Assembly (NCBI RefSeq): GCF_021155765.1
Contig: NC_060114.1
Coordinates: forward strand, 14,393,501 to 14,457,500
Reading direction: 5' to 3'
Length of the DNA stretch: 64,000 nucleotides
From: Diprion similis
Taxonomy: Eukaryota; Arthropoda; Insecta; Hymenoptera; Diprionidae
Positions 33,590 through 44,654 of the stretch are shown in pieces. A program made the translations under genes and the position numbers. Every line of letters begins with the position of its first letter. Position 1 is the stretch's first letter. The notes under the pieces are model-generated. The model did not search any database. It had not been told where the DNA came from and saw only the letters and a program-made list of their open reading frames with translations.

Positions 33590-34608
33590 TCAAGCTTTCT
33601 CGAGGTTGGTTGGATCTTTGACACCTTTGTGACAACTCGGTTCTTTCGGCCCGCAGCATTTCCCATCTGGGCATTGTTTCTTCTTGCACAAATCGCAGCC
33701 GCAAATTGGATCCCTCTTTGGACCACGATGACACTCATCTTCGCACTGCGGAGGAGGTGGACAGCAACATGGCGCGCAGGGATCCTGACGATATTGAATG
33801 ATATGGTGGGTGCGGGTCAAACTTCGACATCATCACTTCGAACAGACCATTCCACAGAATGGTTGGAATTCCAAATGGTGAAAACCACTGATGGTCAAAC
33901 TCCCAAACGGTTAATGTTCTGAACCTTATCAAGTATCGTCATCACGTACGAACGTTGGTACCGTCCGAAATTTTAACCATCCAGAATTTTGACCCAATGG
34001 TGTGTGTGAACATTGATTATTGGGAGCTTTTGCCCCACACCCAACATTATTTAGAAAAACTCTAAGGATGGCATGCTACTCTAAGGAAGTAGTATCCTTG
34101 TCCATTTGTTGTTGGGATCCTCCTAGGAGTTCAGACAGCTAAGAACGTGATGCTCGATTGGCAAAATTCGTTCTGATGATGAAATCCAAGGAATTCTACC
34201 TGCATGCGAATGAAGCAGCACTCCGGCGGCTTCGGTTTGCCGATATTCGGGCAAAACTCTTCGGGTTGAAGAGGCCTCTTAGGCTCCGGACATCCAGGAT
34301 GACACTGTGCTGGAGAACTTTTGTTGGACTCATGCTTGGTGTTTCCGTCGATTAAGTTGGTAGTACAACTCTTTCGATCGTAAGGACAGGTACGTTTTTC
34401 ACCACCGATGTTCAGCAAGTTGTCTGGGAGTTTTAAAATCGTGAATTCTTTTTTTTTTTGCTTTATAACTTTAAGCTTGCTTTTAGAGGTTTTATTGAAC
34501 GATGAGGAGAATATTTTGCGGATGCAGGTGCGGTATCATGGAGTCGAATTTCTTACCGCTTCCTCCCTCCATTATCCTGGACCACAGACTTTTCGTTGTA
34601 TCAGCCAT
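33590..34608 (-). CDS. Cysteine-rich CxCxxC protein, three exons
   Basis: Function unknown. Exons 34608-34557 (ATG, MADTTKSLWSR), 34423-34200 and 33784-33590 join in frame with GT-AG borders to give 156 residues. The middle exon is proline-rich with Cys pairs (CHPGCPEPKRP, PPECCF). The last begins DPCAPCCCPPPPQC and carries ICGCDLCKKK and GKCCGPKEPSC. No signal peptide is visible, so it is probably intracellular. The CxCxxC core (CGCDLC) matches CDCGPC and CYCDEC in neighbouring genes, which suggests a tandem family. Cys and basic content recalls metal-binding or sperm structural proteins, but I cannot assign a family. Confidence 0.68.
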
Positions 34609-35093
34609 CCTTGCTTCGAAGTTAATAAATCTATCTTAGTTTCAATAAAGTAAAAGGGAAATTAGTTTGTTAAAAATTTTGACGTTGACAATTTTGCTTG
34701 CATTGACCGAAAAAAGAAGAATGCTTTACTTCCGTTGGTTATTCCAATGTTTTTCTGCTTGAACAAAGGAACGTAAAATTCTGGTAGTTGTAATATATAC
34801 GAGTATTCTATACATATCATGAGATTATACAAAATGGTTTTCCATTATCAAAATAAAATCAACACCATTATCCAAAAATATATGTTTTATTGCACGCACA
34901 ATCAATTTTTTTTCTAATTTCTAATTATTTGATTCATTTTCAAGTACCTTGCTACCTAAATGAAAGACACATGTGTGTATTGGATCTAAAAATGCGTGTT
35001 AAGGAGTGTTAATGGGTTTTATAAGGATTAAAAAATTAAGTTAAAATGACGAATCGTTAGACTTATAGATCTCTGAATATCCGTATCGAATAA
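34609..35093. other. Spacer between the cysteine-rich gene and serpin C 3' end
   Basis: AT-rich, with no coding signal. It probably contains the serpin C 3' UTR (minus) and the upstream region of the cysteine-rich gene at 34608. No additional serpin cassette was found here. Confidence 0.45.
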
Positions 35094-37905
35094 TCAGGGC
35101 TCGACGAGAAGGCCGCTGAACAAAATTGCTTCGCTGGCAACATGACGAATAGCATACATCGCTGGCCGATCAACTACGAATCGAACTAATTCTGGATCGA
35201 TTCTAGCGCTTCTGAACATTACGGTGATACCTAAAATGGATAAAACAATTGTATTGTGATGCATAACTGGCAATTAGGCTAATCTATTGATTCAAATTTT
35301 CAATTATAACTTCAACTAAAAAAAGGAAACCACTGTTTTGACTCACCGGTAGAAACAGCAGCTTCGGTACCTTCCTCGTTCACTTCAATGAACGCCTTCT
35401 GAACAACTTTTTTTACTTTAAGTGGAACGTCTGCTATGCCAGAAAAGTTTGCGGAATCTTTGAAGATCTCGGAGATTCCCAACTAAATTTTCAGAAGTAA
35501 ATAATATGAGTAAAATTTCGAATACACTTATTTACTTCACTGAACATCAATAAATATAACCGTGCCAAATAGGTAATGAGCATAAGAAACTAATACAATT
35601 TCTAGTATTATTCTGATACCTTCTGCAACGTCGTTTCCAGATCGAATTTACTTTCCATCTTGAATTTCGGTAAAAACAATTCAACCGGACTCAAAGTATC
35701 TCTTTTCAACTTCTGGGTCAGATTTACTAGATTAAGATTATCGACGACCGTTTTCAGCCCGTTTATTTCATTCGGAAGAATAATGATCATGCTCATCAGA
35801 TTGTCCTGTAAATAAACCACATTTGTAAAAACTAAATGAGCTCGCTTCGGTATACATATATATATATATTTTTTTTTAATTGCTCTTTGCTCTCTACGTT
35901 TATCGAAGATATAGGTATCATACTTTGTACGGTATTTCGATGAACCTTGCATCAACTTCAGGAATATCACCGGTTACAAAATCGGTCCTAATATGCATGG
36001 TAGGGACATTTTTGGTACGTTCTGCATCAAGATGAAAAGCTCTACTTCTGGTTAAAACTGAATCAAATTTTTTGTTCCACTGCCCTTTGAAGTAGATCGC
36101 ATTGGCGATAACCAATGCTGTATCCGAGGTGATATCACCTGTAAAACACGTCTATTATATTCACATAAACATTACAACAATATTTATCTCTTGAATTGAT
36201 TGACTGATATTTCTACTTCCGCTAACACGAATTAATGAACCCAGGGATACCTGGAGAGACCAAATTCTTGATGTGATGCATGGTCTGTTGATCGCACCAA
36301 GAATTGATGGTGTTAGCAGCTGCAGTTGCATCGCCAAAGTTCACTTCTTGGTTTGACGAGCGGAATCTAGTGTTTGTCATTGCTTTGAAGTCAGCTTTCA
36401 CCGGGACCCGATTGGATATGAATAACTTGTTGGCTAGACGTAGTTCGACCCCTTGTACAGCCTGAAAATGACATAGCTCGTTAGTTATACTCGTCAGTTA
36501 CAAAACCATAACGATTCCTTAAATTTTCATTACGTTCAAAGTCTCGATGAGTGACTGATAACTTGATTGGCCGAGCTCGTTGTCGTCTGGAATAAAGAGG
36601 GCTGTTCGCATTTGGGTAGCAGTCGTACCACCTGCTCCATAAGCAAGCGTGGCAAGTGATAGTTGAGCGCTCAAAGCCGAGGATATCAGGTTGCCAGGAT
36701 TATCGACAGCAAGCACCTGAGAATCGGTTGAATGTGAGAACGATAAGAAAATGGAACTTTTGTTTTCAGGCATCTGTAATTATGATCTAACTATTTACTA
36801 ACCTTTAAAAAGTTATCGGCAAACCTGCAGACATTCTCGGTCATGGCCTGACCTGTAGAGTCGGCAGTAACTTGTGCGGATATCGCGAATATCGCAACAC
36901 AGAATAACAATACTGGAAGAAAAAGGTGGCAACAATGAATAGTAATAATTCCTGGGAATGAATTACCCACGATTTCGTCAGTGATAATTACCAACATGAT
37001 TCATGAGGTATTAAACGTGTGATATTAAAAACTACATGCCAGCCTTAGATTTCATTATGAAAAGAAAATCTGTCTGAAATTTAGGATAATTTAGATACGA
37101 TTTTTTTATATTTACTTCCATTATTGGTGAGAATTTAATCCGTATTTATTCCTGTCTGGTTTGTTCTTGTTGAATTGTCTCAATAAAATAACTCGAGAGA
37201 TACTTTCGAGGAAAGTACAGTCCGGTGAGGTTATCAGTATTAAGGTTAGTCGAATCAACAATGACCCATTAGCGATAGTCGTGACCTTTTGTAAACACTG
37301 ATAAGTAAATTGAAAAAAATAATCGATGACAAGTCGACCAGCAAATCTCAACAATTTCTAATTCTTCTTATTCTTTTCCTACGCTGACAAATTTTTAAAA
37401 TAACGAATAAGACGTGAAACACCCAAAATAATTGCACCATAAAAAAAATTTGATGAATTTAAGGGTTAATGATCTAATGGACAAAGACAAAATAATTTGA
37501 TACAAGAGATACGTTTTAATGAACTAAACATAACGGTGTTCGAATCCCCCGATTGGTGAAGCCGAAATTTAGTTTATGTTATGTAAATTCGGAATGATTA
37601 TACATATTTCATCACAGGGGGGACCTCGGATTATCAGTATTTCCAACAAGTAGAGAAAAAAACTATTTTCACCAGTAAAAAAAAATGCTATTTGGTCAAG
37701 CACCGTAGAAAATACCGTGCTTATCCAAATCCATTACATAAAATTTCGATAAAAATTATATACAAATAATCACTCAATCGAAGAATCGATTTCTCACACA
37801 ATACAAGATCGGATCGACAATTGAAAGACACAATTGAGTATAATTTAAAAGCCACACCGATTTCCCAAATGATAAATACGCCGTATCGTACTCACGATTC
37901 CGCAT
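35094..37905 (-). CDS. Serpin C, secreted, P1 Arg
   Basis: A complete secreted serpin of 395 residues. Exons on the minus strand: 37905-37896 (ten bases, MRN plus one base), 36912-36803, 36716-36534, 36461-36251, 36138-35924, 35805-35620, 35482-35347 and 35230-35094. The signal peptide reads [20 protein letters not shown]. Serpin marks include [55 protein letters not shown], the hinge [17 protein letters not shown] and [11 protein letters not shown]. The RCL exon begins [10 protein letters not shown], giving predicted P1-P1' Arg-Ser, which suggests trypsin-like targets such as clip-domain proteases of haemolymph cascades. It has a single terminal exon and no cassette array. Intron positions are identical to serpins A, B and D. 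Confidence 0.92.
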
Positions 37906-37980
37906 GATGAGATCGTCTTATTGAGATGTGAATTCAAAGTGAGCAAACCGCGTTGTGTATCCACGTCTTGCTTGACTCGG

Positions 37981-37990
37981 CAATATATAA
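37981..37990 (-). promoter_or_regulatory. Candidate TATA box for serpin C
   Basis: The minus strand reads cttatatattg about 80 bases upstream of the serpin C start codon at 37905. This spacing would put transcription initiation near 37955-37960 with a 5' UTR of about 50 bases. Sequence-based prediction only. Confidence 0.45.
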
Positions 37991-37999
37991 GATCCAAAG

Positions 38000-38528
38000 T
38001 AATTCCCGCAACGTCCCTCGATGATCAGTGAGTCCGCGTCATGTTCTAATCAACAAATTGATTTTCCTGCGCACCACGAAATGGAAGTGACTGCATATTT
38101 ATAAGAATACACGCAGAATAAGAACGCAGATCCCTACCATTTTACGTAGTTCAAAAGTAATGGGGGGGGGGGGGGGGGATATATATTCACCGCAGGGAAA
38201 TACCAGTCTCGAGGCAAGAGGTGATGACTTTGCACGCACTCGTTACACATGGAAAATGTATAACGAACAAAGCCGTATCTCATTTCGAGTTGTTAGCGGA
38301 TTTAATTACTTCACTAAAGATATATGTTGACGATTTTTTCGCTACTGCCAATAATCTTATTAGCGAATACAACTGATTCCAAATGAACCAATCCATTCCA
38401 TATTGGTCAAATGTGAACATGGAAAGAAACTGGATGAAAAGGAAAAGACCCTTAAGGGACCTCGTACGAAACTGTGAAATATTCACTCTCACCTTTCACC
38501 CATGATGCTAATTGTGAGCTCTGCAATG
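38000..38528. other. Short intergenic region with a guanine run
   Basis: Lies between the serpin C promoter and the next cysteine-rich gene. A run of about 17 G lies at 38162-38178. No coding signal. Confidence 0.4.
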
Positions 38529-38991
38529 TCAGTGACATCTGCGACGACAGCAGCGACGCAGTTTTCTCATGCCCTTGCATTCGTCGCAGTAGCAAATGGG
38601 CACTTTGACCATTTCATTACGAGCCATTTGCCGCCCCGAAGACACGAATTGGTTCATGAGGCTGCCGGCCAGGAAAGAGACCTTGGATACGACGTTACCG
38701 TCGGTTTCGCAGCGCGGTTTGTTGACTTGGGACACTGATATATAGAAGATAACAAACGTTTGTCATAAAGGTGATTGCGAATGGTTAAGCAAACGAGAGA
38801 AACATATAAGCTTACTTGTAAAGCCTCATACCTGCAGACCCCAGGAGTTCCTCGGTCCTTTGAATCTGCGACATCTTTGGAGAGGTTATCCTTGAACGAC
38901 AGCAACGACGTCCTGCAGATATCTTATTCGTTAATTGTTGGACTCCAGAGACGTCGGAGTCTTCGACTATCGCCGTAAAGTCGACGGACAT
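38529..38991 (-). CDS. Cysteine/arginine-rich CxCxxC protein
   Basis: Function unknown. Exon 1 38991-38832 (ATG, MSVDFTAIVEDSDVSG) and exon 2 38734-38529 join in frame (one base plus two) to give 121 residues. Exon 2 carries PICYCDECKGMRK followed by a basic cysteine cluster, RRCCRRRCH, at the very C-terminus. No signal peptide. The CxCxxC core ties it to the genes at 32009-32316 and 33590-34608, and the Arg/Cys tail is reminiscent of DNA-compacting or zinc-binding proteins. That comparison is only compositional. Exon 2 is well supported; an alternative frame of exon 1 is also open near its 3' end, so exon 1 is less sure. Confidence 0.6.
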
Positions 38992-39323
38992 GATTAATTA
39001 TCTCGAAATTATGTGTTCATTAGGCATTCGAGATTTGATAGGTACTTGTGAATTTTTAGACTACCTCTTGAAAGGCTTTGTACTGATATTCTGTCCCGTT
39101 TTTCGTCTTCGGAGTTGTGTGACGAGGTTCAGAACGGTTAGATTCTTACTGAAGTTAGGCGTAAAACGAGCACTATAAACAGATTCAGATAAAGTTTTAA
39201 GTGGAAATTATATAAGTATCAGCTGTTGGGTGGAACTATCATTTTGGTCTAAAAACCAAGTTCCTTCAAATTTCAACCCTCTAGCTTTACTTTTACGCTG
39301 GGAAATGGCGGGGGCGTGATTTC

Positions 39324-39995
39324 CAGTTTTTATCCAATTTCAACGTCATTTTGACTTCGAAAATTTAAAAAAAAATCAGAGATCTCGCGGACATTTGTGT
39401 ACGTATTAGAAATTTTATCCAGATTTTTTGACTGCAACTATTTTTTAACTAGAATTTTTGAGAAGTCAATCCTGTTATCAATGATGATAGTGACAAAGAC
39501 TGAGCGATACATTACCACATCCTGATATTTTTTGTATCAAATGTACACAAAGTCATTAAAATTAAGTTATGATGAAGCCAATAATGAATGTGTTTCCCCG
39601 TTACGTAAATCAAAAGTACCTAGAATTCTATCAGAAAATCATCGAATTATGAGAATTTGTATACTAAATTATACAAATACTTTTTTATGTAAAAAATAGA
39701 TCGAAAAATCAATTATCTATTTTTCAATAATGGCGCACCATACCTAAAAAAACTGAAAACATTAGAAAAAATCAAGCTCAATCAGTTATTCGTACTGTAA
39801 GATAAAAGAAGTTAGCCACTCTAAAAATTCAAACAAAAATCAGCAATATAAAAATTTAAACATTTTTAGCAGGTAGAGTTTGCAGTCAAAAAAATCTGGA
39901 AAAAATTCCTAATACGTAAACAAATGTCTGTAAGATCTCTAATTTTGTTCAAAATTTTCGGAGTCAAAATGGCGTAAAAATCGGATAAAAACTAG
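39324..39995. mobile_element. TIR element of about 670 bp with arms of about 110 bp
   Basis: The left arm (ccagtttttatccaattt..., continuing through gacatttgt.tacgtatta and cagatttttttgactgcaa blocks to about 39440) returns as its reverse complement at about 39875-39995, ending ggataaaaactag. The centre is AT-rich without a transposase frame. Probably a non-autonomous DNA element. Confidence 0.65.
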
Positions 39996-40953
39996 AAAGA
40001 TTGTAATACATACAGTCTTGGGTCTCGTGGTGCAGGTGAATAATGGGCACCTATACCATAAATAACAATTCCTGGCGAAGCAAGTGCGCAGCAGGATGTC
40101 TGTACGCAGATTAGGTATCGAAGGGTGAAAGACGGGCGTAATAACGGTGCATGGGTACATCTGGAGTAACGGATAATTTTAAATAATTTTACATCGAACT
40201 CGTGAAATTGCGAAATTATTCATCTACCAGTGGTAAATGGAGACACTTCGAATGCAACGCTAAAGAAGTTCACCTAATTGCATGTTTTTCATCGACCGAC
40301 CTGCATGACGTACCATTGCATGTTTTTTGCCTTAGCGTTGGTCCTGCTACGTTCTGCCAGTACCATTTGGGTGGTTGTGAGAAAAAAACTTATCGGCGTT
40401 TCATCGATACGTTAGAACTTCAGACGAGATTTAAAGCAGGTAAGCTGAGGAAAGCTGGATGAGGAAAATTATTAATAATTATTAATAAGAAAGTCGAGCT
40501 CTGGAGTGAAGGTAGAAGAATATTGGATCTCACTTTACTTCCTAAACTCTGAGTTTATAAGTGAACTATTGCGTGATTGGGTTCAAATTGGAGTGCAGTA
40601 ATACGAAAACCGTTAAATCTGCCAAGAATAGAAAACTGAGATCACTTGAGACTGTGAGAAAAATTCTGATGACACGATTCTTTGCTATAGAGTCATTGCA
40701 TTCCATTTTTATAACATAAAAATCATGATAGCGTGAACGAAAGACGTTACAAAACTATGACACCTCAAGTTTTAGCAATTTCTTCTTTTACGGTGAGTTT
40801 GGGTCATTGGATTAAATGAGAAACAAGAGCTTTTTGCAAATTACAAACGAGCACGATAGTCAATGCGACTTACATTCTTGGTCGAAAAAATATCCAAATA
40901 GGATTTGGAAAGAAACTAATTCAGCACAATTGGAACGATTTCAGCGTTACATT
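39996..40953. other. Upstream region of odorant receptor 1
   Basis: No recognised gene. An open frame continues upstream of the chosen receptor start to 40816, but comparison with receptor 2 places the start at 40954. Another frame at 40202-40462 has no homology that I can see. Confidence 0.4.
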
Positions 40954-43046
40954 ATGCAGACGACATCGTATAAAACAAGGACGAAAAGCATAAACGTCGA
41001 CAGATATTTTCGAGTTATTAATTTTGGTGCTCGCATATTGGGCTGTCGATTGCTAGATCCTGGTCCAGTATCCGGAAGAAAAATGGACGTGTTCTTACGT
41101 CTAATCACGCTAAGCACGATGTGCTTCGTTCTGATCCCGAGTTTAGAAGCGACGGTAGAATTCGCTACGGACCTTCAGTACCTCTGTGAAATCATAAGCA
41201 ACGTATTATCGTTCGTCGAAAGTTTTTATATCCTCATCAATTTATACTACTACGAAGATAAGTACAAAAATCTGATACGGAAGATACGTCAAGAATTTTG
41301 GACAGAGCCGTTATCCCCGAAACTTTTTCCACTTTTTCGAGGATTCGAACGTATTTTTATCAATATAAGCATGTTTGTGGCAGTCGTTACATTGCCAGGG
41401 AACATCGGTTACTGCACCTTTCCTCTCTGGATTCATAACTTCAACATGTACGCAGACATCAACGCCAAACGACGAACACCTCTCATCGCTAAATATCATT
41501 ATGATCATCGTGTAAGTCAGAGAATTCAAAGTCAAAGTGTAAAGAAATTTAAACGACTCCAGACAACTTGAAATTATCCACTTTTCCGAGTGGACTTCGG
41601 CTTATTGTGATCTTAAAGAGTTTTTTTATACAGTTGATAGAATGGAGACGAGAAATATACAGACAATTCAATTAGTATAAATTTTAAAATATTCAATGCA
41701 AAATAAGGGACGAATATCGAAGGTTTCTAATGCGTAGGTGAGTCCTAATTACGAGATCACGTATCTCTGTCAGACACTCGGCTCGTCCATGGCCGTCATC
41801 ATTTTTGTATTGGGAACATCGATCTACGCTTTTATTTGCATGCATTTTTGCGCCAAGCTTCGTTTACTGCAATTCAAATTGAACGATATTGGCGCCTCTA
41901 CAAGTACCAAAGAGTTTACCGAAATCATCCGCGAGCATCGATATCTTATTCGGTATGTGGATATTCACCTTATTTTAGTTTTAAATCACCTCTGTCGTCA
42001 AATTTTTGCAGCATATCGATTTTTTGCGAAGTAACTAAAGTTTCTTATTTCGCACCGAATTTTCTGTACTTTCGTATTCGCATGATTGGCCTAAAACACT
42101 GTGTTGAAAATCACAGGCGCCATTTTTTTATCTCGACGATTTTTTCACGCAGATTTGCAAAAGATGTCGAAGACCTTTACAGTCCGATACTTCTTCTGCA
42201 TATTCTTCTAAGTACACTGCTTATCTGCCTCACCATGTTCAAGATCACCAGCATGACGGTAAGTGTCTACGTCTAGTGAAGCAACGAATTTACGTTAGCG
42301 ATGATTGTAATTATCATTCATGTCAACAGATACAAGATGGCGCGTTGGAGTTCACGGTTTCAGCTGTTTACTTTTCAGCCACGTTTTTCCAAATTTTTGT
42401 GTTCTGTTGGATGGCGAACGAAGTCTTCGTAGTGGTAATAAACATGATGATGAACTTTGCAGCATGACTAACGCGGTGAAAAGTTATTAGGTTGAATTTA
42501 GTAACGTCCATGAAGCGTCATGATTTTGCAACTTGAACATTGTTGGAAATGCAGTAAATCGCAATCGAGCAAAATACACTCATATTGTGAAAACATGACG
42601 TTTTCTCAAAGTCATTGTATAATTGAAAAATAATGATTTGTCGTATTGTTCAATGTTCAATTGCATTAACATTACTGACTTTAACCTTGTAAAATTGTTT
42701 CCCCAATGTCATATTCATGGAATTCCGCGTAATGAAAAATTCAAAGTAATCGTGTTTTACAGAGTGACAGCCTAGCCCTGGCAGCGTACAATTCTCACTG
42801 GTACGAGGCTCCCATTTGTATTCGACGTGGGGTTTTTCTAATCATCATGCGAGCTTATAGGCCAATCGTCTTGACGGCTGGAAAATTCTTTCCCGTTACC
42901 CTGGCCAGCTTTGCTTCCGTACGTGATCAAGACTTCTGAAAATCATCCAGGCTTTGTCCCTATTCATAAAATTTGTCATTTACATTTGCTTCCAGGTTTG
43001 TAGTACGGCTGTTTCTTACTACACACTTCTGAGGTCGATTCAGTAA
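40954..43046 (+). CDS. Odorant receptor 1 (7tm_6 family)
   Basis: An insect odorant receptor, expected to act as a ligand-tuning subunit with Orco in olfactory neuron dendrites. Six exons: 40954-41511, 41738-41952, 42153-42258, 42330-42434, 42763-42918 and 42996-43046, all GT-AG, giving 396 residues, the usual family length. The start was chosen at the ATG of MQTTSYKTRTK, which aligns with the start of receptor 2. Seen: NVDRYFRVINFGARILGCRLLDP near the N-terminus, several hydrophobic segments, SIYAFICMHFCAKLRLLQ, and the characteristic C-terminal helix ending FPVTLASFASVCSTAVSYYTLL. No stop or frame break. Tandem paralogue of 44655-46909 with the same exon lengths apart from one codon. Confidence 0.9.
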
Positions 43047-43126
43047 ATATGGATTAGAAAAATTGGTTGGAAATAAAATACTCAACTGTCCGTAAACTTG
43101 ATTCTAACTTTCATTTAGTCTAGACA

Positions 43127-43897
43127 TTTAAGGTGCTTATAAAGACGCGTTGTACACCTCGAAAACGCGGGGATGAAAAATTAATGCCTTATTTTGGCAG
43201 AGAGTGGAGCGTTTTTTTACTTTTTCAAAATTTGGAAAAAAATTTTATAGATTCGTTACCACCCACAGAAATTGACCAAATTTTCACAGTTTCACGGAAT
43301 GGATCGAAATATCCGGTATGATGCCACTCGACGGTGATGAAACACACATTTTGAGCCCAGTTCCATGAGATTTGATGGTAAAATAACGAAATGACAGTTG
43401 ATCTAGTTTTCGATTACGAAGAACACCAAAATCTAATTTTGGCGGCACTTGTTACCGATCTTTCACGCCTGCCGGTAATTTTTTACCGACATTACACGCA
43501 TACATTACCGACATGCGCGTAATGTCGGTAACAAATTTCGCCAAAATGAGATTTCGGTATACTTCGTAATCGAAAACCAGATCAGCTGCCATTCCGTCAT
43601 TTTACCATCAAATCTCATGGAACTGGGCTCAAAATGTGTGTTTCATCACCGCCGAGTGGCATCATACCGGATAGTTTAATCCATTCCGTGCAACTGTGAA
43701 AATTTGGCCAATTTCTGTGGGTGGTAACCAATCTGTAAAATTTTTTTCAAAATTTTGAAAAAGTAAAAAAGACGCTCCACTCTATGCCAAAATAAGGCAT
43801 TAACTGCCCAAGTTTCACTTTGATCGCTGGAGCGGTATAGAAGTTTTGCATCCCCGCGTTTTCGAGGTGTACAACGTGTCTTTATAAGCACCTTAAA
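43127..43897. mobile_element. Large foldback element (long inverted repeat)
   Basis: A near-perfect inverted repeat: the left arm begins tttaaggtgcttataaag and the right arm ends ctttataagcaccttaaa. Each arm is about 340 bp, separated by a short centre with repeated ttaccgacattac motifs (about 43468-43540). Arms match closely along their length (cgcggggatg, aaaatttggccaa, tccggtatgatgcc blocks). It contains no transposase frame. A single diverged arm is found at 59219-59600. It sits between the two odorant receptors. Confidence 0.85.
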
Positions 43898-44654
43898 ACA
43901 AAAAATATCTAATGGCTGTACTAAGTTTAACACATTATCCATCGGTACGGATCAAGTCGCTCTTCTGTCTCGATCATATACAATTCTCATTTCGATATGG
44001 TTCTGTTAAGATTATTCACGGAGTCTAACCCGAACATAAAAGACTGCGGAATGGCGAATGTAGCAACGATACTGTGACGATACTACAAATAGCGCGTACT
44101 TTTGCATAATTTTCTATCTAACTCGTAAAATTGCAGAATGAATAATGCATCGGACACCAGTGAACACGGATGAAAGTGCAGGCTGGTGATATTGGGGTAA
44201 TCGTACCTACAAGTAAATATTTTAACGGCCTGATGTGTTGCGCCTTGGGTTAAAAGATTGATACCCTTTACTTCTGCAGGCAATTCTATTCAAGACAGTA
44301 AAAACAACTCGCCGCCGATTGTCAGTATTTGTGCATACAACAATCTCATAATATCTATCTTCTTAGACGACTAACTGCCTAAGTCTGAATTTACATATCA
44401 GTAAATCATATAGATATCCATTTTGCAAAAGTGTCTTTTTTTTAAAGAATCTATTTCTTAATTGATTCAAGCTTCATTCCAGTATCAAAGACCTTCACAA
44501 ACAATTGACTAAATTTCATGAACAAATCAGACAAAAATCTCCCTAGAGTAGAAAATTTCAGGTTGAGAATAGATAATTGCACAGGCTGTTACATGCAACT
44601 CGTAAAAATTAGATAATTCACTAAACGTAAACATTTTAGCATCGCATCATTGAG
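43898..44654. other. Spacer upstream of odorant receptor 2
   Basis: No gene recognised on either strand; presumably the receptor 2 promoter region. No clear TATA box was identified. Confidence 0.4.

Noticed and set aside
33509-33922. Plus-strand frame of 137 codons
   Set aside because: Antisense to the cysteine-rich exon 33590-33784, which has a better acceptor and composition.
40202-40462. Plus-strand frame of 86 codons upstream of odorant receptor 1
   Set aside because: No homology, no splice partner, and it does not join the receptor frame.
40816-40953. N-terminal extension of odorant receptor 1
   Set aside because: The frame is open, but the paralogue starts at the position equivalent to 40954, and the extension would exceed the usual family length.
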